Of a stretch of DNA of 64,000 nucleotides, positions 55,253-64,000 are shown piece by piece; the stretch's first letter is position 1; each line of letters opens with the position of its first letter. Source of the stretch: CBDDHT01 sp965227905 (GTDB lineage: Bacteria; Pseudomonadota; Alphaproteobacteria; Rhizobiales; Methyloligellaceae); NCBI GenBank assembly GCA_965227905.1, contig OZ245780.1, positions 744,001-808,000 on the forward strand, written 5' to 3'. The position numbers and the translations under genes are program-made. The notes beneath the pieces are model-generated. The model searched no databases. It was not told the DNA's origin and saw only the letters and a list, made by a program, of their open reading frames with translations.

Positions 55253-58200
55253 ATGCCAAAAGTTGCTCTTCAACTGCTGATCGCCGCTCTGCTGACACTT
55301 GTCGGCTCGCTCGACGCCGCGGCTGCAAAACGCATCGCGCTGGTGATCGGCAACAATGCATACAGCAATCTTCCCGTGCTTTTGAAAGCGGCGAACGACG
55401 CGCGATCAGTCGCGGCAACGCTCAAAGAGATCGGATTCAAGGTTCATCATGGAGAGGATCTGACCCGTCGGCAGACCAGCCGCAAACTGGCGGATTTTAC
55501 GGCGGATCTTTCCCCCGGCGATCAGGCTTTCGTCTTCTTTGCGGGCCATGGTGTCGCTATCGGGGCGGAAAACTATCTTATACCGACGGATATGCCGAAA
55601 CCGCGGCTTGGCGAGGAGGGATTGGTCCGCGACGAGGCGATAGCGGTTAGTGCACTTGTTTCAAGGGTTCAAAGGCGTGGCGCGGCCGCTTCTTTCTTCG
55701 TACTCGATGCTTGTCGCGACAATCCATTTGCAGCATCCGGTGTGCGGAGTATCGGGAGCTCGCGCGGCCTGGCCCGGGTCAATGCACCAAGCGGTGTCTT
55801 TGTGCTTTTTTCCGCAGGTATTGGGCAAACAGCCCTTGACCGTCTTTCCGATTCCGATCCCAACGAGAATTCTGTGTTCACGCGGAAGCTGCTGCCGCTC
55901 CTGAACACACCGGGTCTTACGCATGTGGGGCTTGCGAAAACACTGCAGCGTGAAGTGAGCGCTCTCGCTGGAACCGTGCCGCATCGCCAGCAACCCGCGT
56001 ACTATGACCAGATAATAGGTCAGATTGTCCTGCGTCCGGCTGAACCGGTGCAGCCGCCTCCCGAATCGGATAGCGAGCCGCGAGCGCCCATGAGTCCGGC
56101 TGCCGAGGCCTGGAGTTTCGTCAAAGAGACAAGCGTAGCCAGCGACCTCGAAACTTACATCGAGCGCTTTCCGAAAAGTTTCTTTGCTGACTTGGCGCGT
56201 ACCCGGCTGAAGAAGCTTCAGTCGGCGAACAAGGTAGCGAATGTGGAAACCGACAGCGGGGGTCGAGCGAAAGAGAGCGACCCGGACCGTCAGGTGCAAG
56301 TTGTCGCCAAACATGAGCCCAGTCCAATCAGTCAGCCCAATTCGTTCGGATCAGAGGAAAAACCGCAGACCGAAAAGACGTCAGGTGTCCATGCTTGCGA
56401 CCGCTTGGCCGCTGATTATTTCGACCGTGATCGCGTCGCCCCCGCCATCATCGAAATTGGGCCTGAGGTGGCAAAGCTTGCCGTCAAGCATTGCCGCGAG
56501 GCGGTTGCCGAAGAGCCCCAAACGGCTAGGTTCCGCCATCAGTTGGCGATGGCGCTCCTTGTGGCAGAGACGGCATCCATCTCGGGCATAATGGCATTGA
56601 GAGATGCCATTGATCACGGCTCGACGGCTGCCATGTTGCATCTTGGACAGTACTATCTAAACGGTACAGTCGTCGGCAAAGACCAGAAAAAAGCCGTCGA
56701 GTTGTGGCGCCGAGCCGCCGAGAAGGGCGATGCAATCGGCATGTCGTATCTTGCCTATGCACATGCGGAAGGCCTTGTTGGCGCGGAAGACGAAGAACTT
56801 GCTCTCTCATGGGCGAAGAAAGCGATCAGACCCGACATCGGCCGGTTTCACATTCCCGCGGTCATATTCGACAAGTGGTATGAAGGCGTTCCCCTCAAAG
56901 TCAGAGCTCGACACGGGCATGTTCTGGAAACGATGTCGGAGACGCTGATCGGGCGGTTTGGCCTGGATCGTGGGGCCCCGGAATTCATCCTCTCGATGAC
57001 TTACTCGCTTCTCGGAACGTCAGAGGACAAGACGGAGATGTGGAGAAGGCGAGCGGCGCGTGCTGGCAATACGCTCGCGGTCCTGACCCTTCTTTCTCAA
57101 TACGTCACTGCGGGCGAAGAAAAAGATGCGGGGCAGATGGCTCTCCTCATGAGAGAGGCTGCCGATGCCGGTGACGACCTGAGCAAGTTTGCGCTCGCTG
57201 TGTTCTACGCTCACGGCATAGGCGTGAGCAAAGACAGCTTCCAGGCGCAAAAGTGGATAGGTCTCGCGTTGAGCAGCGGCTTCTACAAGAAGGCACTGGG
57301 AGCGTTCTCTGACATTCTGAAACGTCAGCCCACCCAGCTCGGATTCTCGCCTCGACAGGCAGGCTTGGCGGTTGACACGATCGTTAGCTTCTTCTCCGGC
57401 CTGGGTGAACGTCCCGGTGACCCTCAGTTGTTCTATGGACTCCTGCTCGGTCCTCATAGTGATGAGGCGCGCCAAAAGATCCTGGAAGCTGCTGAGCTTG
57501 GAAACGAAACCGCGCATCTGGTGCTGGCGGCGCAGAGTTTCAATGGCCTCGCGGTCGATAGCACGCCCAACGTTGGCGAGCCCGATCCATCAAGTGCCGG
57601 CTTCAAAATGCGCAAGCATGCAAAGGCTGCAGCCGATCTCGGGAATATTCTGGGAATGGCCGCCATGGCCCATATATCGGCCGCGGGCATCAGCGGTCCG
57701 TCTGATGCCGGATCAGCACGCCAATGGGCTGACAAGATTGTAGCGACAGGGATTGTCGAGCGCCTCCTGCCCATAATCGAAATTGCGATTGCCCAAACTG
57801 CGGCCGAGGCGTTCATCGCGGAAATGAAAGTGCCTGCCGAAGAAGGGACGCGAGATGCCGTGGCTCTTGGAGGTGTAGCGCGCGACATCCTCAATGATAT
57901 TTTTGGTAAGGCGTCATCTTATGCGGGGAGCCGTCTTATGGGCATCGGTAAACTCGCCACCGAGTCGAATGCCGAGCAGTGGATTCAATCGGCTGCGATC
58001 GATGGTGATCCGATGGCGATGCTCTTTCTTGGCATCGGACAGATTTCAGGGCCAAATCCGGAGACTGAAGTTGCGATCAGGCGCAACAAGAAGGCTTTTG
58101 CCTGGATACGTGCGGCGGCTGAACGCGGTGAGCCGTTCGGCCAGCTGGCACTTGGAATGGCCTATGCTCTTGGCATTGGAGTCGACCGGGATGCCGACGC

Positions 58201-58507
58201 CGCCGCACGGGCGGTGAATGCTGCGCTTGAAGGCAGGCTCCGCTCGTATCTTGCTAGATTGGCCCCCGCAATCGGACATATTCTGACCGACAATAGCGGT
58301 GAACCGGAGATGAAAACCCTGATGTCGAGATTGGCATCGGGGCTCGCCGAGCCGAACGGTGTGGGCGAACTGTTAATCGCGCTGATGGTGGCGAAGATGG
58401 ATGCCGAGGACCAGACGCTCAAATGGTTGATCCGATCGGTCGCTGCCGGAAATGTTGCCACCCGCAAAGCGATGGAAGACGACTCGCTGATGGCGGCCCT
58501 GCGATAG
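55253..58507 (+). CDS. Exported caspase-like (peptidase C14) protein with Sel1-type repeats
   Basis: The 1084-residue product has a signal peptide cut near residue 25 (AAAA), then a caspase-fold domain at about 26-260 with the catalytic pair His99 (VFFAGHG) and Cys154 (LDACRDNPF). A linker rich in Pro, Glu and Ser follows (270-370). From about residue 470 to the end are many Sel1-type helical repeats, such as MLHLGQYYLNGTVVGKDQKKAVELW in part, ALAVFYAHGIGVSKD and ALGMAYALGIGVDRD. Prokaryotic caspase homologues of this kind are often stress- or cell-death-linked, and Sel1 repeats bind partners. Start from ATG at 55253 after GGGGGAGCGGG. No partner gene is next to it. Confidence 0.88.
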   Translation: MPKVALQLLIAALLTLVGSLDAAAAKRIALVIGNNAYSNLPVLLKAANDARSVAATLKEIGFKVHHGEDLTRRQTSRKLADFTADLSPGDQAFVFFAGHGVAIGAENYLIPTDMPKPRLGEEGLVRDEAIAVSALVSRVQRRGAAASFFVLDACRDNPFAASGVRSIGSSRGLARVNAPSGVFVLFSAGIGQTALDRLSDSDPNENSVFTRKLLPLLNTPGLTHVGLAKTLQREVSALAGTVPHRQQPAYYDQIIGQIVLRPAEPVQPPPESDSEPRAPMSPAAEAWSFVKETSVASDLETYIERFPKSFFADLARTRLKKLQSANKVANVETDSGGRAKESDPDRQVQVVAKHEPSPISQPNSFGSEEKPQTEKTSGVHACDRLAADYFDRDRVAPAIIEIGPEVAKLAVKHCREAVAEEPQTARFRHQLAMALLVAETASISGIMALRDAIDHGSTAAMLHLGQYYLNGTVVGKDQKKAVELWRRAAEKGDAIGMSYLAYAHAEGLVGAEDEELALSWAKKAIRPDIGRFHIPAVIFDKWYEGVPLKVRARHGHVLETMSETLIGRFGLDRGAPEFILSMTYSLLGTSEDKTEMWRRRAARAGNTLAVLTLLSQYVTAGEEKDAGQMALLMREAADAGDDLSKFALAVFYAHGIGVSKDSFQAQKWIGLALSSGFYKKALGAFSDILKRQPTQLGFSPRQAGLAVDTIVSFFSGLGERPGDPQLFYGLLLGPHSDEARQKILEAAELGNETAHLVLAAQSFNGLAVDSTPNVGEPDPSSAGFKMRKHAKAAADLGNILGMAAMAHISAAGISGPSDAGSARQWADKIVATGIVERLLPIIEIAIAQTAAEAFIAEMKVPAEEGTRDAVALGGVARDILNDIFGKASSYAGSRLMGIGKLATESNAEQWIQSAAIDGDPMAMLFLGIGQISGPNPETEVAIRRNKKAFAWIRAAAERGEPFGQLALGMAYALGIGVDRDADAAARAVNAALEGRLRSYLARLAPAIGHILTDNSGEPEMKTLMSRLASGLAEPNGVGELLIALMVAKMDAEDQTLKWLIRSVAAGNVATRKAMEDDSLMAALR

Positions 58508-58540
58508 GGCGCCAACAATGGGTGGTTCGCGGCTACCTTG

Positions 58541-59320
58541 TCACGACGAGTTGTCAGATTTGCGCGCTTCGCGTTTCGCGATGAAAGCGGCCTGCAGGGC
58601 TTGCGGTTCTCCGCTGGCGTAGCACTCGGCCTGCGCTTGCTGTCCAATTGCGCAAGCGTCTTCGAACGCCTTCTGCGTGACGTTGCGAAATTGCTGCTTC
58701 GTCAGACGCATCGCCGTCGGTGCGATTTCTGCAAGACGGCGGGCGAGATCCATGGCGGTTTCTCTCACCTGCTCTTTTTCGATGAGATGGGTAATCAATC
58801 CGGCCTCAAGGGCCTGGGTGCCGTCGATCAGATCTCCCAGCAAAGATAGGGTCTTGTTGACACCGATATTGCAATGCTGTGCCATGAGCGCCGAACCGAT
58901 AATGCTGGCAAAGCCGACTTTGACCTCGGGCTGGCCAATTCGCAGATCGGGGAAGCCGACTTGGAAATCGGCACAGAGGCCGATTTGAAACCCACCACCT
59001 GCGGCGACTCCGTTGTAGGCAACGACACAGCCCTTATCGAGATCGCGGACAGCCTGATAGACGGCTTGCTGATGTGTGAGCAAGGCGCCGACTTCGTCTT
59101 GTGGTGTCCGTGACGATTCTTCCAGATCCAGACCGGCTGAAAATGCACGATCGCCCGCGCCGGTGATCACAATCGCCCTTGCCTCCGGATCGGCGTTGGC
59201 AGCGTTGAGGGCATCAATGAAGGCCGTGCGCAGAGGTGTGTTGATTGCATTCATACGGTCGGGTCTGTTCAACGTCACGATCGTGATTGAGCCGTCGCGG
59301 TCGACGAGAACGGGATTCAT
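58541..59320 (-). CDS. Enoyl-CoA hydratase/isomerase-family protein
   Basis: The 259-residue crotonase-fold protein has IVTLNRPDRMNAINTPLRTA, GAGDRAFSAGLDLEES and the oxyanion region VVAYNGVAAGGGFQIGLCADFQVG. The usual catalytic Glu pair is not complete in this region, so isomerase or other chemistry is possible. Its ATG overlaps the stop of the second NDP-forming acyl-CoA synthetase (ATGA), so the two are coupled. It would act on the enoyl-CoA made by an acyl-CoA dehydrogenase. Confidence 0.88.
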   Translation of the reverse strand: MNPVLVDRDGSITIVTLNRPDRMNAINTPLRTAFIDALNAANADPEARAIVITGAGDRAFSAGLDLEESSRTPQDEVGALLTHQQAVYQAVRDLDKGCVVAYNGVAAGGGFQIGLCADFQVGFPDLRIGQPEVKVGFASIIGSALMAQHCNIGVNKTLSLLGDLIDGTQALEAGLITHLIEKEQVRETAMDLARRLAEIAPTAMRLTKQQFRNVTQKAFEDACAIGQQAQAECYASGEPQALQAAFIAKREARKSDNSS

Positions 59321-61401
59321 GAGGCACTCCTTTCCGATAGCGTGATCAAGGCATCCAGTATCAGGACCCCCGCGCCCTGATCTCCCAGAATGACGGGATT
59401 CATGTCGATAGACTCGATCTCGGTATTCGAGAGCATCAGCGCGCCAAGTTGAACCGCCGCTCTGGCGGCAGCATCCGTATCCATGGGTGGCTCGCCCCTG
59501 ACACCCTTGAAGATGGGGGCGACGCGCAGCCGCCCGATGGCCTCAAGCGCGTCGCTTAGGGAGAATGGCGGGATGAGCAGGGCTGAATCCTTGAGCGCCT
59601 CAACATATTTTCCGCCATCACCAAGCATGATGACAGGACCGATGGACGGATCGCGCTTTGCGCCGATGACCATCTCGTGCCGGCCACGATGCATTGGCGC
59701 GACAATCACTTTTCCGGCGATGTTCATCGATTCCATGCGGTCAAAACAATCCGCTGCCGCGGCATGGACGTCGTCTGTCGTCGAGAGGCCGAGATGAACG
59801 AGGCCATGCTCGCTCTTATGCGGAATCTGTTCTGAGCATCCTTTGACGACGACCGCTCGGTCATAGTGGGAATGGGCGGCAGTTGCTTCATCGCAGGAGT
59901 AGCAGACCGTGTAGTCGACAATTGGCAATTTGGCGGCCGCCAGTACATCCAGGCTGGCGGCTTCGTCCAGAATGGCACCTGATTGCCGGTCGAATGATAC
60001 GTGAATGTTCGCCGCATCGGTGCTCTGGCGGGCCTGCAGGTCGCGATGCTCGACATACTGGCGTAGAGCCGTCAGTGCCGTGACATCGTCGTCATAGACG
60101 ACGACATCTGCATCCTTGAACACGTCGCGAATGGACGACTGTGGTGCCGAGACGGTCACCGGTTTTCCAGTCTCCTGCTCGGTCGCAGCAGCGGCCGCTG
60201 CAAAGCCCGTGACATCGTAGCCGGGTCCCGCAACAGGCATTCCGATATGCACAACATCGACCCCCGGGTCGTTGGCGACAGCGCGAAGCGTATCGCCGAA
60301 CATTGATCCGCCTCCGATCAGCCCGGCGGTCATGTCGACCGGATTCTGGATCGCGCCATAGGACGGCAGGATCGTCGCCAGCCTTTCTTGTGTCTCCGGC
60401 GCAAGAGACGCCATGTCCAGGTTCAGACGTTCCGCTGTATCTGCACAGATAACACCGACTGCGCCGCTATGGCTGAGAACGCCGATGCGGCCTGCCCCGG
60501 GACCGCATGCCTTCAGGTAGAGCGGCACCGCCTCGACCATTTCGCGCACGCCCTCGACCTGCCATGCACCATGGGTACGCAGAAAGGCGCGTGTTACACC
60601 GTCTTCCGTCGCCATCGCGCCCGTATGCGACATCGCGCTTTGGCGTCCGCGTTCGCTTGATCCTGTCTTCAACGCGACGACCGAAACATCGTTTTTGCGT
60701 GCTCTTTCGAGCGCTGTGGCGAGCGCAGGGCCATTCTTGATGCTCTCCAGATAGACGAGAATGATGCGGACATCTTCGTCGTCCAGAATCATTTGAATGA
60801 TATCGGCCGCCCAGAGGTCGGCATCGTTGCCAGAGGCCGTCATGTACCGCAGGCCATATCCCGACTGGCGCAGGAATGTATAGAGCATCTGACTGAGGGC
60901 ACCGCTCTGACTGACCACAGCGATCGGGCCATCCTCAGGCGGAAGTTCCATGAAGATGGTTGAGAAGTTCGCGATTGCCCCAGTCTTGAAATTTGCGACG
61001 CCCTGGGCGTTGGGACCCAGTAGGCGCAAGCCACCCTCATGTGCTCGCGCAACCATTCGTTGTTCGACTTCAAGCCCCTCCGATCCCGTCTCTCCGAAAC
61101 CCGAACTGATGATGACCGCATTAGGCACGTTCCTGGAAATGCAGGAATCGACGACCGATTCGACGCCATCCGAAGGTACGACGACGACAACAAGGTCAGG
61201 TGTCTCAGGCAGGGACGCGACATCCGGATAGGCCGTCAACCCTTGGACGGTTTCGCGATTGGGATTGATTGGATAGATGGTTCCCTCAAAACCGAAGCGG
61301 CGCAGATAATGAATTGGACGCCCGCCCACCCGGTTCACATTGTCTGAGGCTCCGACCACGGCGACGGTTCTCGGTGTCAGGAGTGCTCGGCTACGACTCA
61401 T
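59317..61401 (-). CDS. NDP-forming acyl-CoA synthetase (acetate-CoA ligase family), copy 2
   Basis: The product of about 694 residues has the same three-part build as the gene at 51 kb: CoA-binding domain (TVAVVGASDNVNRVGGRPIHYL), ligase-like middle (VVSQSGALSQMLYTFLRQSG, MSHTGAMATEDGVTRAF) and ATP-grasp end (PHKSEHGLVHLGLSTTDD). It is only moderately similar to copy 1, so the two probably use different acids. The ATG at 61401 is preferred; a GTG at 61410 is possible. It overlaps the enoyl-CoA hydratase by four bases. Confidence 0.87.
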   Translation of the reverse strand: MSRSRALLTPRTVAVVGASDNVNRVGGRPIHYLRRFGFEGTIYPINPNRETVQGLTAYPDVASLPETPDLVVVVVPSDGVESVVDSCISRNVPNAVIISSGFGETGSEGLEVEQRMVARAHEGGLRLLGPNAQGVANFKTGAIANFSTIFMELPPEDGPIAVVSQSGALSQMLYTFLRQSGYGLRYMTASGNDADLWAADIIQMILDDEDVRIILVYLESIKNGPALATALERARKNDVSVVALKTGSSERGRQSAMSHTGAMATEDGVTRAFLRTHGAWQVEGVREMVEAVPLYLKACGPGAGRIGVLSHSGAVGVICADTAERLNLDMASLAPETQERLATILPSYGAIQNPVDMTAGLIGGGSMFGDTLRAVANDPGVDVVHIGMPVAGPGYDVTGFAAAAAATEQETGKPVTVSAPQSSIRDVFKDADVVVYDDDVTALTALRQYVEHRDLQARQSTDAANIHVSFDRQSGAILDEAASLDVLAAAKLPIVDYTVCYSCDEATAAHSHYDRAVVVKGCSEQIPHKSEHGLVHLGLSTTDDVHAAAADCFDRMESMNIAGKVIVAPMHRGRHEMVIGAKRDPSIGPVIMLGDGGKYVEALKDSALLIPPFSLSDALEAIGRLRVAPIFKGVRGEPPMDTDAAARAAVQLGALMLSNTEIESIDMNPVILGDQGAGVLILDALITLSERSAS

Positions 61402-61911
61402 AGATTTCACTCATTCTGCCCCTGCTTTGGTTTTGAACGTCGTCCACATGTCACCGTGAAAGTCTAGTGAAACTCGCAGCCTGCATGGGCCGATTCCGTA
61501 TCATGGCGTCACTCTGTCTGCCAGCGTCTGCAGTAATGCCTTAACGCTGCTGTTCAAGCTTGATGACTCAGGGGTCGCCAAACGCGAATTTGGTGTTATT
61601 GTTCAATCCGAAGACGCTGGCGTTTGAGGTCTCGCGTGAGAGATTCGAGGGCGCGACCACAAAAGAGCGAAAGCTGCGTCTCATGGGAGGAGACTGTCGT
61701 CGCAAAATCGCGACAGATTCAATTCATTTGCCATTCGGCCTTTACTGGCCGTCTTTCCGTTCGTTCGCGTGCAGGGCCTCAATGCCTTGTGCGCAAATGA
61801 GAGGGATATCGCATCAGCTTTTCGCTGAGCACCCAAGATGACCGGCATGCCGGTCAAAACTGACCAGCCGGGGGTGTATGCCCCGGATTGTATCTAGGAG
61901 GAAGAATACGC
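61402..61911. other. Control region upstream of the TRAP operon
   Basis: About 500 bases between the divergent acyl-CoA synthetase and dctP genes. It holds the 18-bp palindrome and a 6-bp hairpin (CCGGGG/CCCCGG, 61868-61886) directly before the dctP ribosome-binding site. No convincing gene is present. Confidence 0.6.
61839..61856. promoter_or_regulatory. 18-bp perfect palindrome upstream of dctP
   Basis: TGACCGGCATGCCGGTCA is its own reverse complement. It ends 55 bases before the dctP ATG and is a good candidate operator for a regulator of the transporter. Confidence 0.5.
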
Positions 61912-62982
61912 ATGAAAAGTTTGAAATACGTATTGATGAGCGGTGTTGCCGGCCTGTTTCTGGCCGCAGGTCCTGTCGATCTGACGCAAAGTGCACAGGC
62001 CGCCAGTCACGCCAAGAAGGCCATGGTCGATGGCCCGAAAGTGCGTTGGAAGGTCAATGTCTGGGGTAAGCGCCGTGCTTTCACGGAGGATCTCGAGACC
62101 TATGCACGGATCGTCAAAGAAAGAACCGGTGGCAAGTTCACGATCAAGATCTTCTATGGCGACCAGCTTGGTGGCAAGAAGCAGAATGTGGACAATCTCA
62201 AGGCCGGCGTTTTTGACATGGCCAAAGTCTGCTGGTCCTACCATCCCGGCAAGAACCAGTCTCTGACGGTTCTGAACCTGCCATTCCTGCCAGTGACCAA
62301 CTTCGACGTGCAACGCAAGGTTGCCGAAGCCGTCTATCAGCACCCGATTACGTCCAAGGAACTTGCGGACAAATGGGGCATTTTCGTTATGTCCAGCTCC
62401 CAGCTGCCGCAGTACGAGTTCCTGGGCAAAGGGACACCGCCCAAGAAGATCGAACAGTGGAAAGGCATGACCGTGCGTGCGCTCGGTGGCCTCGCCGATG
62501 CCATGCGGGCTCTTGGCGCCAGCATCTCGACGATGACGGCGACCGAAGTCTATCAGGCAATCGACCGCGGTGCGGTGAACGCAGTCTCGTTCCCATTCTC
62601 ATATGCCCACTCGGCCTACAAGATTGACGAAGTGGCCTCCTGGTACACAATCAATCTTGCACCGGGCACGAACGATTGCCCAAACATTGCGTCCAAGAAG
62701 TCTTGGGATGCACTTCCTCCGCAGTATCAAAAACTGATGATGGAAGCCAAGGAAGAAGCCTATAAGGCCCTGAAAACCGCCTACAAAAAGAAGGATGACG
62801 AGAACATCCCGAAATGGCGCAAGGCTAAGACGGAAATCAAATATACCGATGCCGAACTGGCAAAGTTCCGGGAGATTGCGGGTCAGCCTGTCTATGACAA
62901 GTGGATCGCAGCGAACAAGGACAAGTTCGACTCAAAGGCACTGTTTGATTTCGTCATGAAGACGGCCAAGGCAGCGCAATAG
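61912..62982 (+). CDS. dctP: TRAP transporter solute-binding protein (DctP family)
   Basis: The 356-residue periplasmic protein has a signal peptide cut after SAQA (about residue 30) and the DctP fold: WGKRRAFTEDLETYARIVKERTGGKF in part, IFYGDQLGGKKQNVDNLKAGVFDM, LNLPFLPVTNFD and the conserved Arg in KGMTVRALGGLADAMRALGA that contacts carboxylates. The ATG at 61912 has GGAGGAAG upstream; a GTG-like start at 61888 is less likely. It begins a dctPQM operon. Several Lys-rich stretches near the C-terminus are unusual. Confidence 0.93.
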   Translation: MKSLKYVLMSGVAGLFLAAGPVDLTQSAQAASHAKKAMVDGPKVRWKVNVWGKRRAFTEDLETYARIVKERTGGKFTIKIFYGDQLGGKKQNVDNLKAGVFDMAKVCWSYHPGKNQSLTVLNLPFLPVTNFDVQRKVAEAVYQHPITSKELADKWGIFVMSSSQLPQYEFLGKGTPPKKIEQWKGMTVRALGGLADAMRALGASISTMTATEVYQAIDRGAVNAVSFPFSYAHSAYKIDEVASWYTINLAPGTNDCPNIASKKSWDALPPQYQKLMMEAKEEAYKALKTAYKKKDDENIPKWRKAKTEIKYTDAELAKFREIAGQPVYDKWIAANKDKFDSKALFDFVMKTAKAAQ

Positions 62983-63022
62983 GCGCGCATCCTTTGTCTC
63001 TCACCTAATCTATCAACTCCAA

Positions 63023-63055
63023 GACCGGGCCGGTACACACTGTACCGGCCCGGTC
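63023..63055 (+). promoter_or_regulatory. Strong hairpin between dctP and dctQ
   Basis: A perfect 14-bp stem (GACCGGGCCGGTAC/GTACCGGCCCGGTC) with a five-base loop lies 40 bases after the dctP stop and 16 before the dctQ ATG. No U-tract follows, so it is not a classical terminator. Such hairpins stabilise the upstream binding-protein mRNA and lower expression of the permease genes. Confidence 0.75.
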
Positions 63056-63071
63056 GCAGAGGGAGTGCGCT

Positions 63072-63698
63072 ATGACCCTTTCGGCGGGGGCAAGTCTTCT
63101 TGCAAAACTGGATCGGTGGTTGACGTCGATCGAAGACGGGCTGAGCATGATCGCAGCCTATTTCATTCTGGGATTGATGATCCTCGGCACGATCAATGTT
63201 ATCGGGCGAAAGCTCGGTGCTCCTGTCTGGGGGTACAATGACCTTGTGACCCTCAGCATGGTCTCTTTCGCTTTTCTTGCCATATCGGCCATGCAGAGAG
63301 TCGGCGGCCACATCCGAATGGAACTCGTCATTAGGCGTTTCCGTGGGCGATTGCTCTGGATTGTCGAGTTTTTCGGCACGCTGATCGCCATGTTTATCAT
63401 GAGCGTTTTGATTTATTTCAGTTTTACCGCTTTCATGCGCGCCTTCGAGTTGGGCGACTCGACCATTGACCGAGAGATCATCACCTGGCCTTCAAAAATC
63501 TGGGTGCCGATCGCGTTCACGGTGCTGCTGGCGCGCCTCATCCTACAGGCATTTGGTTATATCCGCCTGATCGCAGATCCTCAGACCACCCCGATCGCCG
63601 TGCCGCTAATGGCTGACGTTGCCGAAGTGGCGGAGAAAGAGATCCACGACACGTTTGGCGACGACGATCCTGCAACCCAGAAGCGTGAGGCGGTCTGA
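63072..63698 (+). CDS. dctQ: TRAP transporter small permease (DctQ)
   Basis: The 208-residue product has four hydrophobic segments (starting at about residues 25, 62, 97 and 138) with the DctQ layout and GYNDLVTLSMVSFAFLAISA, then RVGGHIRMELVI. GGGAG precedes the ATG. Its TGA overlaps the ATG of dctM. The last 45 residues form a charged cytosolic tail, longer than usual. Confidence 0.9.
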   Translation: MTLSAGASLLAKLDRWLTSIEDGLSMIAAYFILGLMILGTINVIGRKLGAPVWGYNDLVTLSMVSFAFLAISAMQRVGGHIRMELVIRRFRGRLLWIVEFFGTLIAMFIMSVLIYFSFTAFMRAFELGDSTIDREIITWPSKIWVPIAFTVLLARLILQAFGYIRLIADPQTTPIAVPLMADVAEVAEKEIHDTFGDDDPATQKREAV

Positions 63699-64000
63699 TG
63701 GAATTCATCGAATTTTTCTTCGGCGCCGGAATTGCTGAGCGGATCGCTGACGGTGACGAGTTTATCCTCGGGATTGGCGGGACGATTGTTCTCATTTTTC
63801 TCGTACTTCTGGGTGTGCGCGTCGTTTACGCCACGGCGATCGTCGGCCTTCTTGGCCTTGTCATGATGCTTGGATGGACAGGCGGCGCCGGGAACGCGGG
63901 AATGGTCCCCTATGCCAAGGGAACGATCTACGCTTTGAGCGTCCTGCCGATGTTCATTCTCATCGGTTTTCTGGCCTTCCATGCGGGTATGACAGAAGCG
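63698..64000 (+). CDS. dctM: TRAP transporter large permease (DctM), 5' part only
   Basis: The frame runs from the ATG at 63698, overlapping the dctQ stop by one base, to the window edge: 101 codons. It begins MEFIEFFFGAGIAERIADGDEF and has two hydrophobic segments and VLPMFILIGFLAFHAGMTEA, a typical DctM block. The rest lies outside the window. Confidence 0.88.
   Translation, partial: MEFIEFFFGAGIAERIADGDEFILGIGGTIVLIFLVLLGVRVVYATAIVGLLGLVMMLGWTGGAGNAGMVPYAKGTIYALSVLPMFILIGFLAFHAGMTEA

Noticed and set aside
61560..61841. 93-codon ORF upstream of dctP
   Set aside because: No ribosome-binding site, odd composition and overlap with the operator palindrome; it is probably chance.

Overview
The window is chromosomal DNA from an alphaproteobacterium, probably a marine or soil heterotroph. 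The main evidence is the order of the housekeeping genes on the minus strand between 1 and 18 kb: tsaB-rimI-fur-plsC-miaB-phoH-ybeY-corC-lnt-xre-metK-trmB-rimP-nusA-ylxR-infB-rbfA-truB. This order is typical of Alphaproteobacteria. A DUF1127 protein next to a LysR regulator, an Irr-type ICE-like box, an OlsB-like acyltransferase and several TRAP components fit the same group. No rRNA, tRNA or CRISPR array was found.

Region 1 (1-28.2 kb, all minus strand) is core information processing and envelope biology. It holds translation initiation and transcription factors (truB, rbfA, infB, ylxR, nusA, rimP), tRNA modification (trmB, miaB, tsaB), SAM synthesis (metK), envelope genes (lnt, plsC, murJ), rRNA maturation (ybeY, phoH), iron and Fe-S genes (fur, nfuA), trpS, glnD and mutS. 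Within it are a promoter followed at once by an intrinsic terminator ahead of rimP-nusA, a terminator after metK, a palindrome over the putative xre promoter and an ICE-like box ahead of nfuA.

Region 2 (28.2-38.9 kb) carries maeB, an OlsB-like acyltransferase, a hybrid histidine kinase, an AI-2E family exporter, a two-gene selenoprotein operon and comM. The selenoprotein gene is the most striking item. An ORF at 36005-35727 and an ORF at 35723-35475 are separated only by an in-frame TGA. Reading that TGA as selenocysteine gives the motif U-G-S-C, and a stem-loop that fits a bacterial SECIS element begins 11 nt after it. The upstream gene (348 aa) is probably its functional partner.

Region 3 (38.9-48.8 kb) is accessory DNA. 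It has a dense cluster of perfect hairpins, a two-gene operon of unknown function behind a 13-bp inverted repeat and a structured Shine-Dalgarno spacer, an intact IS1595-family element, small exported proteins, a LysR/DUF1127 divergent pair and a cruciform-like repeat with 74-bp arms. A threonine-synthase-like enzyme and an alpha/beta hydrolase follow.

Region 4 (48.8-64 kb) looks catabolic. It holds an orphan TAXI-type solute-binding protein, an SDR, two NDP-forming acyl-CoA synthetases, an acyl-CoA dehydrogenase, an enoyl-CoA hydratase and a DctPQM TRAP transporter cut by the window edge. Together they suggest import of an organic acid, its activation to a CoA thioester, and beta-oxidation-like breakdown. 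A 1084-residue exported caspase-like protein with Sel1-type repeats sits among them.
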